DNA from: Topomyia yanbarensis
Lineage: Eukaryota > Arthropoda > Insecta > Diptera > Culicidae
Assembly: GCF_030247195.1 (NCBI RefSeq)
Contig: NC_080672.1
Location: 63,146,549 to 63,210,548 of the forward strand
Direction of reading: 5' to 3'
DNA length: 64,000 nt
Shown piece by piece: positions 34,971-46,559 of the stretch. Below the pieces are notes generated by a model. That model saw nothing but the letters and a program-made list of their open reading frames with translations, did no database searches and was not told the origin of the DNA. The translations under genes and the position numbers were made by a program. How positions within the stretch are numbered: the stretch's first letter is position 1; every line of letters begins with the position of its first letter.

Positions 34971-37400
34971 TCCTTCCTTAGTGATGCTGAAACCTGTTAT
35001 CGTTATTTGAATACAACGTTTCAGAACAAAAACTCAATCCCAAACCAATAGACTTTATATCTCAAAAGTGAAAAGTTACCTACTTGACCACCCAAATCCA
35101 ACCCATAAGAGCGCCCTTGATTCCAACCTGCAGCAGATGATGCCTCTGTCGCCTATAGCAACCGCACAAACAATCCGCACGCTGTTATTCAACCAGCAAA
35201 CATTGCGTATCTATCTCAGCAAGTTAAACTTACCTACGGCACACGTCTTCTTTTCGCTCGTCATAAACCGTTTCCTATCTATGAACCAAGTAAACGCGAT
35301 GATACCTTCCGAGAGTTCTACCAACGACGCTGTCGTTTTCCAGATAGCCGGAGGAAACGGCTGCAACCCACTCAGCACAAGTGCCAGCAACTGGTCCGGC
35401 GATATAATACTGGTAATACCTTCACCTTAAAAGCCTCGAGGGAGTGGTGGTGTCTTACGAGAGAGAGATATTGTACAAACAACGCACCCATCGCCTCTCC
35501 TCCAGCATACCGATTCGCCGCGGTCGGATTGAACTTGGTACCTTGAAGTATGTATAACGGTTTCGGTGCGCGAACCGGTCCCGTTGCCCCGTTCTAATAT
35601 GATATGATATCCTTGCCAGCAGCCGGCGTGACGCGGCGGCGTACCCAGCTGGGAGGGGGTGGGCGACCGATAAAAGGTATTTTCCTACACCCGTAGTGCG
35701 ATTGGATTGCATGGAATTGCTGGTAAACATTATTAGGTTTGGTAGGGCGGCCGCGAAGGCTTGGTCTGATCGGTCTGGTGTGGCGGCAGGTAAATAATAA
35801 ACAGTGTGTTTCCGATAAACATACAGATCACAAGCAATCATGAAAATGGCTCCCGATGGCTGCGCCTACTGCGTTTATACAAATTGAGTCCCCGGAGGGA
35901 AGGTGATTGGTGGAAGTTGAAAAGGAAACGCAGCGAACGGAACAGGTTCTGGGTAGTAACTGAAACTACTTGTACAACTACGAAATTGTGGTCTTTAATT
36001 TATAACATTAAATATTTAACTATCATAATTTGATTAATGTCAGGCACGGAAAATGCAATCTTCATTCACTGTTAGTAGTAACATACTCACATCTGTAGGG
36101 GCAAACTTTGCTGTCCGCGTATTACCTGAAAGATGAAAAAGCAAACGAAAAAAATACTATTACTAATCCGAATAAGTAACTTGCACTTAAAGTGATCTAC
36201 AAGACCAATCTCCACTCTTTAACACCCCTCCGACATCCATCATTTCCTTTCGACGGCGAATCGGGATACGGTCTGAGATTTAAAACATTTCATTAATCAC
36301 GATTTTTTTCCAACAAGCTATAAATGATCACAAAGGCACAAAAAACCGTCGGATCAAGCAAGCAAGCCACAGCAAAAATAACACTCAATTAACAAGCATT
36401 TATCATCCAATCGTCAATTGTTCAGCGATGGACATCTCAAAGCGTAATTTAGTATTGATGGTTTTTTTTTGTAGGTACGAGTGTTGACAGCTGACGGAAC
36501 TGGGACTAATGCTTGCAGATTTTTACTGCGCTTCGGTTGATGTGCTGTCAATTTAGAAGCGACTGCCCAGATAATTGATTTGATAAATTTGATCCCGATT
36601 TATAATTCATTACTACAATTGCAGTTGATTATGTTAAAAAAAAACTTTTGCATCATAGCTTCAAAACTGAATATAAATCTGCTTGCGTAAAAAAATATAG
36701 CAAAAAAGGCAGACAAACCGATTCAACTGTTAAGGATTCTTTCGAAGCAAAAAAGTCTGTGTTTCACACGTCATTCGACTCATTTCGACGAATTGGGACA
36801 ATGGGTATATGAATTCAAGCATAAATATTATTAATGGGAAATAATTAAATAAGATCATCTCAGCAATTGCTGAAGCGATGCTAAGCAAAAGTAGAAGCGA
36901 TCCTAGGGGGAGCGCTGATCTTACGCTGCTTCACCCACTAGAAACTAAAATAAAACTCCAAACCAATTCAGTCAACCTAGCAAAAACTTTCGCTGTAGAC
37001 CACAGTATGTAAGCATGCACTTTAGGGGATGTTTTATTTCAAATATTTTTTAAAAATATTTTTTTCTTGGAAGGTATAAGAGTCTACAATATTGTGTTAA
37101 ACGGGTTTCTCGATCCACGCATCAAAAAAGTTTCTAAAGGCCATTGTTCGAAGCCGCGTCCTGGCTGCTATGGGACGCTCTCGGCTCGGCTATGACACGC
37201 TTCTCAGGTAGAACCCTTTTTATGACATTATGCACGTTTCCAGAATGCTTCGCTTTTGCACTGCACATGTGTACTGGTCTTGAGACCGTATTTCACAGCT
37301 AGATCTGTAGAGGCATCGCACAATAATCGGGAGTTATCAAAAAACAACAGAAAACGGCGAAAAAAGAAAAAATTTGGTCAAAATTGTCATATTTTAGTCT
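34971..37400. other. Spacer between the two 17-bp arrays
   Basis: Mostly single-copy-looking, moderately GC-balanced DNA at 35060-36000 and AT-rich afterwards. No gene or transposon is recognised. A candidate regulatory function cannot be judged from sequence alone. Confidence 0.35.
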
Positions 37401-39178
37401 GCCGAATCACATTTTAGAATTGGCCGAATGGGTCATTTGGCCGAATGGGTCATTTGGCCGAATGGGTCATTTGGCCGAATGGGTCATTTGGCCGAATGGG
37501 TCATTTGGCCGAATGGGTCATTTGGCCGAATGGGTCATTTGGCCGAATCGGTCATTTGGCCGAATGGGTCATTTGGCCGAATGGGTCATTTGGCCGAATG
37601 GGTCATTTGGCCGAATGGGTCATTTGGCCGAATGGGTCATTTGGCCGAATGGGTCATTTGGCCGAATGGGTCATTTGGCCGAATGGGTCATTTGGCCGAA
37701 TGGGTCATTTGGCCGAATGGGTCATTTGGCCGAATGGGTCATTTGGCCGAATGGGTCATTTGGCCGAATGGCTCATTTGGCCGAATGGCTCATTTGGCCG
37801 AATGGCTCATTTGGCCGAATGGCTCATTTGGCCGAATGGCTCATTTGGCCGAATGGCTCATTTGGCCGAATGGCTCATTTGGCCGAATGGCTCATTTGGC
37901 CGAATGGCTCATTTGGCCGAATGGCTCATTTGACCGAATGGCTCATTTGGCCGAATGGCTCATTTGGCCGAATGGCTCATTTGGCCGAATGGCTCATTTG
38001 GCCGAATGGCTCATTTGGCCGAATGGCTCATTTGGCCGAATGGCTCATTTGGCCGAATGGCTCATTTGGCCGAATGGCTCATTTGGCCGAATGGCTCATT
38101 TGGCCGAATGGCTCATTTGGCCGAATGGCTCATTTGGCCGAATGGCTCATTTGGCCGAATGGCTCATTTGGCCGAATGGCTCATTTGGCCGAATGGCTCA
38201 TTTGGCCGAATGGCTCATTTGGCCGAATGGGTCATTTGGCCGAATGGGTCATTTGGCCGAATGGGTCACTTGGCCGAATGGCTCATTTGGCCGAATGGGT
38301 CATTTGGCCGAATGGGTCATTTGGCCGAATGGGTCATTTGGCCGAATGGGTCATTTGGCCGAATGGGTCATTTGGCCGAATGGGTCATTTGGCCGAATGG
38401 GTCATTTGGCCGAATGGGTCATTTGGCCGAATGGGTCATTTGGCCGAATGGGTCATTTGGCCGAATGGGTCATTTGGCCGAATGGGTCATTTGGCCGAAT
38501 GGGTCATTTGGCCGAATGGGTCATTTGGCCGAATGGGTCATTTGGCCGAATGGGTCATTTGGCCGAATGGGTCATTTGGCCGAATGGGTCATTTGGCCGA
38601 ATGGCTCATTTGGCCGAATGGCTCATTTGGCCGAATGGGTCATTTGGCCGAATGGGTCATTTGGCCGAATGGGTCATTTGGCCGAATGGGTCATTTGGCC
38701 GAATGGGTCATTTGGCCGAATGGGTCATTTGGCCGAATGGGTCATTTGGCCGAATGGGTCATTTGGCCGAATGCGTCATTTGGCCGAATGGGTCATTTGG
38801 CCGAATGGGTCATTTGGCCGAATGGGTCATTTGGCCGAATGGGTCATTTGGCCGAATGGGTCATTTGGCCGAATGGCTCATTTGGCCGAATGGCTCATTT
38901 GGCCGAATGGCTCATTTGGCCGAATGGCTCATTTGGCCGAATGGCTCATTTGGCCGAATGGCTCATTTGGCCGAATGGCTCATTTGGCCGAATGGCTCAT
39001 TTGGCCGAATGGCTCATTTGGCCGAATGGGTCATTTGGCCGAATGGCTCATTTGGCCGAATGGCTCATTTGGCCGAATGGCTCATTTGGCCGAATGGCTC
39101 ATTTGGCCGAATGGCTCATTTGGCCGAATGGCTCATTTGGCCGAATGGCTCATTTGGCCGAATGGGTCATTTGGTCGA
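37401..39178 (+). repeat. 17-bp satellite array 2, inverted relative to array 1
   Basis: About 104 copies of CGAATGGGTCATTTGGC; its reverse complement differs from the array 1 unit at a single position. Units fall into contiguous blocks with GGGTCA or GGCTCA (for example about 37430-37765 G, 37766-38222 C, 38223-38600 mainly G, about 38874-39020 C). One unit near 37546 reads CGAATCGGTCA, the array 1 form. Open frames on the plus strand are by-products. The right end passes into two copies of CCCATTCTAATGGA (39185 and 39220). Confidence 0.97.
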
Positions 39179-39179
39179 A

Positions 39180-39580
39180 AAACACCCATTCTAATGGACT
39201 TAACAAGCGTACAAAAACTCCCATTCTAATGGATTTAAGTTCCCGGGCACCGTGATGGTGGAGGAACGCTATGTAGGAAGCTGAGCTGTAAGCAACCGGG
39301 CGGGTCGTAGGTGGTGGATAATGCTTAGTCGCGATAGCAACTAGTTGTGATTCGCGACCCGAGCCAGTAGCGGGGGCTGATTGCGGGTGTAGTAGAACGA
39401 GGTAGCGGGCTCTACACGTTCTAGGCCTAATTATCATATGCCCTAAAGCAGCCCTGACAAGCCAAGTCAGCGCCGCCTTTAAATAAGCGCTTAGCCCAAA
39501 TCTTCCAAAGGATCTCCCGTGATCCTTCAGCGTTACTGCAAGGTTGGCGCAGGCCTAGCTAGTAGCCCATTAAAATAGCA
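39180..39580. other. DNA between array 2 and the RTE-like relic
   Basis: GC-richer segment without a supported gene; possibly the 5' untranslated region of the RTE-like element that follows. It begins with a 35-bp-spaced direct repeat (CCCATTCTAATGGA twice). Confidence 0.35.
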
Positions 39581-39672
39581 TGCTTAGGAAGTTCAACAAT
39601 AAATTTCGGATGGACAAAATTGGCACAGACGTACGCAACGGAAGCGGACAAGAGACTGGAAACTTGGGATAA

Positions 39673-40323
39673 GGAACTGCAGGTCGCTTAACTTTATCGG
39701 GAGCACTCGCATACTGGCCGATATAGTGAAAGACCGCAAGTCCGACATTGTGGCGCTGCAGGAGGTGTGTTGGAAGGGGTCTACGGTGCGGGTCTTCAAC
39801 ATCTACCAGAGCTGCGGAAATACACACGAGCTGGGAACAGCTTTTATGGTGGTGAGGGAGATGCAAAAGCGTGTGATCGGATGGTGGCCGGTCAGCGACA
39901 GAATGTGCAGGTTGAGGATCAAGGGCCGATTCTTCAACATCAGCATAATTAACGTGCATAGTCTCCACCTCGGAAGTAGCGATGACGATAGGGACGAATT
40001 CTACGCGCAGCTGAAGCGTGAATACGATCGCTGCCCAAGACATGATGTTAAGATCGTGATCGGCGACCTTAATGCTCAGGTTGGCCAGGAGGTGGAATAC
40101 AAACCGGTAATTGGAAGGTTCAGCGCCCACCAGCAGACGAACGAGAACGGCCTAAGACTAATCGATTTCGCCACCTCCAAGAACATGGTCATAAGGAGCA
40201 CCTTCTTCCAGCACCGCCTCCTGCAGGAGTCGATGGAACGATTGATTCGATGGCGAGTGCCAAGAGATATTGGACGAGAAGAATGCAGCACGCACAGCGA
40301 TGATGCTTCAAGCCACTCGTCAT
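39673..40323 (+). pseudogene. Apurinic-like endonuclease domain of RTE-like ORF
   Basis: This would nick chromosomal DNA to start target-primed reverse transcription. One frame is open for about 215 codons (NCRSLNFIGSTRILADIV... onwards). DIVALQEVCW holds the catalytic Glu, RIKGRFFNISIINVH the core strands, VIGDLNAQVG the Asp/Asn pair and ENGLRLIDFA the following helix. The usual C-terminal SDHYLV block with the catalytic His is missing: after STFFQHRLL the frame enters unrelated sequence, indicating a deletion near 40215. The frame has no identifiable start codon; stops lie upstream of 39670. Confidence 0.75.
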
Positions 40324-41572
40324 AACGTGGAGTCATATCGACGGAAGCAAAAACAGCAGACTCGTCTTTTTCAGGACAAAAAGCACCGCCTGGAAGAGTC
40401 TGAGAGAGAGGAGATGGAGCTGTTGTATCGCTCTCAGGAAACGCGTGCGTTCTTCAAAAAGCTGAATGACTCTCGCAACGGTTTTGTGTCGCGAGCCGAA
40501 ATGTGTAGAGACAATGAAGGTGGCTTCAATAATCGAAACAATCTGGGACAGCTACCGGAGGAGTGGAAGGAAGGGGTCATCACCCCGATATACAAGAAAG
40601 GTGACAAATTGGACTGTGAAAACTACAGAGCGATCACGGTGACAAATGACGCTTACAAAGTGCTATCCCAGATTCTGTTCCGGCGCCTATCACCGCTGGT
40701 AAATGGATTTGTCGGGAGTTATCAGGCCGGTTTAATCAACGGCAGATCAACAAACGACCAAATCTTTACTCTACGGCAAATCGAGAACGGCGTCCCTGGG
40801 AAGCTGACAAGACTGATTAAGGTTACGATGGATGGTGTAAGGTGTTGTGTCAACATTTCGGGCGGCCTCTCGGGTCCGTTTGAAACACGCAGGGGACTAA
40901 GACCAGGCGATGGGCTGTCCTGCCTGCTGTTTAATATAGCGCTGGAAGGTGTAATGCGAAGAGCGGGGTTCCACATGCGGGCACGATTTTCACGAGGTCC
41001 AGACAGTTCGTGTGCTTTGCTGACGACGTAGACATAACCGGTAGAGACAAGGAGACGGAAGCAGATCTGTATACCCGACTGAAGCGCGAAGCAGCACGAG
41101 TAGGACTGAAGATAAAAGTGTCTAAGACGAGGTACATGCTGGCTGGCGGAACCGATCGCGATAAGGAACGCTTGGGCAGTAGTATTACGATCGACGCCGA
41201 CGAGTTCGAGGTGGTTGACGAGTTCATCTATCTAGGCTCATTGGTGACTGCGGAAAATAACACCAGCCGGGAGCTCAGAAGGCATATTATCTCTGGAAGT
41301 CGTGCTTACTATGGGCTCCACAAAACTCTGAGATCCAGGAAGCTTCACCACCGCACGAAATGGCCATGTACAACACACTGATTAGACCGGTGGTTCTCTA
41401 CGGGCACGAAGCGTGGACAATGCTCGAGGAGTATCTGCAAGCACTCGAAGTCTTCGAAAGAAGGGTGCTGAGAACGATCTTCGGTGGTGTGCAGGAGGAT
41501 GGCGTGTGGAGGGGAAGGATGAACCACGAACTTGCGCGACTCTATGGTGAGCCACTTGGCTTCGGAAAGTAG
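40270..41572 (+). pseudogene. Reverse transcriptase domain of RTE-like ORF
   Basis: This would synthesise cDNA from element RNA. In frame 40270-41031: LPEEWKEGVITPIYKKGD and CENYRAITVTNDAYKVLSQ (RT blocks 1-2), SYQAGLINGRSTNDQIFTLRQ (block 2a), then an abrupt jump to GPFETRRGLRPGDGLSCLLF (motif B). The aspartate-bearing motif A is deleted near 40790. A frameshift at about 41010 leads to MCFADDVDITGR (motif C, catalytic Asp pair), then EFIYLGSLVTAENN. Another shift at about 41365 leads to TLIRPVVLYGHEAW and ALEVFERRVLRTIFGG. Loss of motif A and the shifts make it inactive. Confidence 0.78.
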
Positions 41573-41812
41573 CTCAAGCTGGAAGGGTACGGTGGGCGAG
41601 GCATGTTGTGAGGATGCCGGACAACAACCCCACCAAGTTGGTTTTCACCTCCAACCCGGCAGGTACAAGACGGAGAGGAGCGCAGCGTTCCCGGTGGCTG
41701 GACCAAGTGGAGCAGAACCCGGCGAGTATCGGGCACCTGAGTGGTTGGAGACAAGCAGTAAGTGACCGAGTGACGGGGCGGAATATTGTGGAACAGATTA
41801 AATCATGATAAT
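41573..41812 (+). pseudogene. C-terminal domain of RTE-like ORF
   Basis: Frame 41608-41808 reads MPDNNPTKLVFTSNPAG..., then SRWLDQVEQNPASIGHLSGW..., ending in IVEQIKS before the stop. This matches the W.DQV.. C-terminal signature of RTE-like polyproteins. It is separated from the RT part by a frameshift near 41575. Confidence 0.65.
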
Positions 41813-42006
41813 ATGATGTACAATCAGGAAATATAATATAATATAAACGTACAGTGGCCGGGAGCCGAACAAAACCTATAAAAATTATGTTCCAAATATT
41901 GATACTTTTGTTTTTCCTAGATTTTTTATGTATTGAATAACACATTCTCCAATTTTAGTGACCATTTAATGAGGATTAGATTTTTATGGCAATTTAAACG
42001 TCGCAA

Positions 42007-42167
42007 GGGGTAGGCGTAGCGTATTGGTAAATCGATTGCCTTGTACGCAGCGCACTTAGGTTCGAGTCCCGACCCCGCACATAGGGTTAGAAATTTTTCA
42101 TAAGAGATTTTTCTAACCCGAAGAGGCGAATGACCTTAAGGTTAAAACCTCTATAATCGAAAAAAAA
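42007..42167 (+). mobile_element. tRNA-derived SINE with 7-bp target duplication
   Basis: Full copy of the SINE family: head GGGGTAGGCGTAGCG with B box GGTTCGAGTCC, body hairpin (GGGTTAGAAA/TTTCTAACCC), ending CTATAATCG plus an A tail. ACGTCGC occurs immediately before (41998-42004) and directly after the A tail (42167-42173), a convincing target-site duplication. Confidence 0.88.
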
Positions 42168-42173
42168 CGTCGC

Positions 42174-45100
42174 TATGCCAGGCATTTCTAATGATTTTCA
42201 TTTTTGAAATCACAATATCTATCTTCACTTTAAAAACATGTTGCTCTTACAATTTTAATTTGTGCCCAACTAGTTTCATTTTAAAGGAATTTAAAGAACT
42301 TTGGCCACTTCAGCCTCTTCACTAAATTTGATTCAAACAATGATTCATTTTTACAAATATATCCAAAGTGGCCCGATAGCAAATTCTTTTCTCACAAATG
42401 TGTTCTGTACAATTATACATTCAATGCAAAACAATCTAAACTTTTCGAATTTGAAGGTCTCGTCTCTAATGGTTGTAAGACAGACGTTCTTCCGAATAAT
42501 TCGGGATCTATATTTCGAGACGGTTGTCACTGCTATACTTGCATTTTCACAAATTGATTTGTTTCACCAAACGATATACCTCTTAAAACCTCGGCAGCCA
42601 GCTACCCTGACAAATTATTACACGATAAAGCTGTTGGCATAGTTATTAGCCAATTATCTCTTCCCGTGGTCCATGTCAAGATGCAAAGGATTCTTCGATT
42701 GCAGCAACATGCAACAACGCTTATACTAAGATGCAAATTGCAAATTGAGCAGTTAACTGAAGAAATCCTAGTTATAATTAAGACCAATCGCTATTCCTCG
42801 GAGACAATTTGCCCCGACCTAATATGACAAATAAAAGAAATCAACTCCCCACTGATAACCCGCTAGCCGCACACAAACCCAAATTAATGACTTATTTAAT
42901 CAGACAGTGCCCACCACCTAATTAGCATAATTCAATTAGCTCGCTGCAGTAGATATGCACGATGGTTCAGCAAAATTACACGCTCGGCTTGGGGCGAGCT
43001 ACCGACCTGAGAACACCTAGATTAAATTAGTAAACCATCGCTAACTGGCACGGTGGCGGAGATGCTGCGGTGTGCTGAGCTGCGACGTACGGGGAAGAAT
43101 TTAATAGAAGGACTCCGATCTGACTACACGAACCCTGCCGGCCGCTCCGATTAAAGGCATTGAAGCACAAAGTGCACAGTTAAGAAAATCGTTACGACAG
43201 GAACAACCTTCCTCGGCAGGTAACCAGTAAATAGATCACATCGCAACCGGCCGCAAGTTCTACCACATCACGATCTTTGACGGTAAGATAAACTCCTGCA
43301 TGTTGATACTGTTACGAGGAAATGCAAATTATCACATTACTGTCGCTGAATCCGTGTTTGGCGGGATCGATTTAGTGCAAGAGATACAAACACAAAAGCC
43401 AATAAAAATTGCTCCGAGTCGGGTGCGCTGCTGGACGGGGTTATTAACTGCATCTAATCGCTACCGACCGTGCGTCTCCATTAGCACCTTAGTCGCCTAG
43501 CTGCCGGCATGCCAACCAGCCTGCTGCTTATCATCCTTTCTGAGACCGTGGAGGGAGAGTTTATGCAAATTCAAACCAACCACGCTCAGCTTAATTAGCT
43601 TTTAACATTAAATCATTTTATTGATCGCCTCGGGGTTTGTTTTCTTGCTCTCGCCAAGCGTCGCGGCATCGTCTCGGTCGACGGCTTTGCCTATGGGAGG
43701 GGGAATGGTAATTATCCTATTAATAGCCAATGGCTTGATGGCTGCTGCAGAAACATCAGGAAGAAAGTGTGTTGTGCTGCCCCTTTGGGGAGTTCAGCTT
43801 CGCACACGCTCCGCTGTGGGGAGGTTATTTTTTCCTACCTTGACGAACCACCACCGTCCAGCGATGATTGGTGCTCGCGGAAGAAAAAAAAAAACGAAGT
43901 AAGAACCGTGTTTTACATGAGCTTATGCTTAGATCTGTCGCTGGAGGTTACGTGAAATGGCTGTCGTTGGCTGTCGAGGTTCCTTGGAATTTATGTGAAT
44001 TGCCGCTTCTAGAACATGATTACAGTCGGTTTTGCGAGTCAGAATTTATGCACAAACTGGGTGATGGATTTAATTAACCCTTCAACGTTCGATGGTTGAT
44101 GGCAGCGGTAATAATTTATGAAACTGCAATCATTCATCGCTCAATGTCGATCTCGGTACTACGCACCGGAGTAGGCCTTGCGGGAAGCAATCAAGACAGA
44201 GTTCCTTGTCGGCACAAAGAACATGAATAATGTTAACATTTTACCTGGCATATGTTAAATATTTTCATCATTCGGTTCAGTTACCTGTTTTATGAATATT
44301 GTACATTATTTGATATAATTTAATGAAATTGTATTGATCCTTCAAGCTTCTGCATTATTTTATTGTTTTCCTAATCCCAGACAATCGAAACAGTATCAAC
44401 TTTTAAATCAACCGCAACCATAATCCACCGATCGCAGATCTTTTCCCCATCGTGATGTAATCGTCTTTCCATTTGTCAGCACAATGATGATTTCCACTTT
44501 TTATTCATGGATTGCTACAGTCGCGAGCAAGGATTATCGCAGCCGCATCGAACAAGATAAGCTCATGAATAAATCATTAGAACTGTCGGTTTCGACAAGC
44601 AGCCCGTTCATATTTTTTTTCTCATCGGAACGAAAAAAAATATGATTCAAACAAGGCCACCGAACGTGATATCTCCATAAGACGGAAATCTGTCATCCTT
44701 CCATTAACTTTCGCTCCAGCTCTTTTTTCCTCACTTGACAGACATTAATTTGTCGGTTCTGCCAGTCGGAATGGCGGCACCCAATAGCTCCAGTCGGGTT
44801 GCGGAGGGGTGGGGGCCTGTCTCGAGACATCCGACATGTCAAGGGGAATGAATGCTTTCTTCGAAAAACAATCGTTATTGATGCGTTTGTTACTCTCGCA
44901 TCCAGCCGGGGCAAGGATGGAAAGCAGCAGCAGCAGTACGTACGTAACATACATCGTACCGACGACAAATGAAACCAATTCGTCCTAGTGGCATAAATCA
45001 CTCCGGCAACCGTGCGACAGGTTATCCTGTGCGGATTCGCATTTACATGTTTGTCGTCCTTTATCTGTCGGCTACGAAACGAAACGGGTGGGTGATTTTT

Positions 45101-45240
45101 GAATCTGCGTGTGTCACCGGGAAAGAAAAAATCGGTTCACACCTACTACGAGTAGGTATCTACAGTCGAAGCGAGCTAGGATTTTTTCCACTGTACTGAT
45201 AGTGATAGCAGTGTATCAAACTGTCGGAATAATTTGCTAA
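42174..45240. other. Non-coding, largely single-copy-looking DNA
   Basis: No gene found. The composition is more balanced at 42830-43900 and 44380-45100. A cluster of homeodomain-type TAATTA/TAATTAG words lies at about 42885-42945 and again near 43590. Short open frames have no recognisable domains. Confidence 0.35.
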
Positions 45241-45610
45241 TGGCCAGGGCTGCCGAGAGGGGGGGGGGGCAAGGTGTTTCCTACCGGGCCCGGAGTTCTG
45301 AAGGGGCCCGGATTTTTAACGGATTTTATTGAATTTCCAATCTTCGAAAGCGCTGGATTGGTATCGAAAGTAATTATTGAAAGAAAAAAAACCTGCTTAG
45401 GGTTGCCACACCGGTTATTGGAGGCGAATTCCATATCTTCGTTCAGGTAAATCCGAACTCGCCCGGAAAAGTCCATTGGATTATTTTGCAATTTGGCGTT
45501 GCCCATTGCTTTACCAGGAATCGTCCAGCACCCAGTCCTCATAAACATCATCCTCGGGTTGCAGGCCCTGATCGATAAGGAGGGCCCCTCTTGGTGTTGG
45601 CCAATATTAT
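45241..45610. repeat. Possible dispersed repeat with G-rich edge
   Basis: Left edge AATGGCCAGGGCTGCCGAGAGG with an 11-G run; the right edge, reversed and complemented, reads ATTGGCCAACACCAAGAGGGG, an imperfect inverted match. GGGCCCGGA-like phrases occur twice. No target duplication found. Confidence 0.3.
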
Positions 45611-46339
45611 TTTAAAATTGCCATTTGTGTTTACTTTACCCCATTGAACCTTCGCTTCAATAGATCAATGTTCCTCACAAAGGTTACACATGTTCCTTAA
45701 GCTTTATTTCGTTATTGTTATTCTGTGGAGCAAAGTAAATCTCGCTCGGGTTATCCTTCACAGCGAGAGTGGCTGGTGCTTTTGGAGTTCTTTGTGAATA
45801 TCCGAGGAAGCGAAGTACTACACCCAACTAAATCAACAAAACTGTTCCCAAATGCGAAAAACTACAACTAAATGTGAACGGCACAGTACAATGGAGTGCG
45901 TTACCAAAACTTTACGGTGAATGTAAAGAAAATAAGAATTTTTTCCTCATACTGCTACGAGCTACATGAGAAATAAAACAGAGCATATTTATTTGTTTTT
46001 AAGGTTTTGTACAATAAAAAGCAATGGAAGCGCTCCAAAATTCTGTCGAGTGATCACTTTAATTCGAAATTCCAATTGATTTCAATACTTACGCATATAA
46101 CTCTTGAAGTCAATCCCCTGCCCAATAAAATTCTCCTGGCCAAAGTACCACTAGAGTACTAGGTAACTCTACCTCTGTTTGAGAGCTCAATTGGTCAAAT
46201 GAATATCAAAAACTCTTGATATAATAAAACAATTCGAAATAAATCCGAAAATTTCAATTTTAAATTTTATATACATGGTTTGCCGTCCATTGTTACAAAA
46301 TCCATAAAAAATCATATTCAGATATGAGAAGATATCGAA
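45611..46339. other. Non-coding AT-rich DNA
   Basis: No gene. A 36-bp stretch around 45688-45722 (TTCCTTAAGCTTTATTTCG within it) recurs almost exactly at 49768-49802. Confidence 0.4.
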
Positions 46340-46480
46340 ACATTTTTGTCAAAGGGTCGTACACAAATGACGTAGCTTTTTTCAGCCATTTTCGACCCCT
46401 CCCTTCCTCTTCGTAGCATTTTGTCACCAAATTCTAACCTTCCCCTTGTAAAAAACGTAGCAACTACCAATCCCCCCTTG
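46340..46480 (-). repeat. Dispersed repeat with TGCTACG / GCTACGTCATTTG words
   Basis: The minus strand has TAGTTGCTACGTTTTTTAC, AAATGCTACGAAGAGGAAGG and AGCTACGTCATTTGTG at roughly even spacing. This type of sequence recurs in insect genomes to my recollection. No coding capacity. Confidence 0.35.
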
Positions 46481-46559
46481 CAAAGCGGCCAGGGATGCAT
46501 TTCAAATACGGCCTTTTATCAACATTTTCATTATAACAGCATATTGCGTACACAACAAG

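Larger units (their letters stand above)
39580..41850 (+). mobile_element. RTE-like non-LTR retrotransposon, internally deleted
   Basis: An endonuclease, a reverse transcriptase and a C-terminal domain occur in order on the plus strand, in at least four frames. The 3' end passes into an AATATAATATAA-type short repeat (41833-41850), as in RTE elements. The RTE clade is inferred from domain order, protein style and the repetitive 3' tail; a CR1- or Jockey-related clade is the alternative. Deletions remove the end of the endonuclease and RT motif A. Confidence 0.75.

Noticed and set aside
31763..39178. CRISPR-like array
   Set aside because: Units are contiguous without unique spacers and the context is eukaryotic transposon DNA.
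31763..39178. CENP-B box, because the unit is also 17 bp and a pogo-like gene lies nearby
   Set aside because: The unit has TTCG but lacks the downstream CGGG at the required spacing, so it does not meet the CENP-B box core pattern.
39150..40130. Minus-strand frames opposite the RTE-like element
   Set aside because: They are antisense shadows of the endonuclease coding strand; the plus-strand frame carries recognisable motifs.
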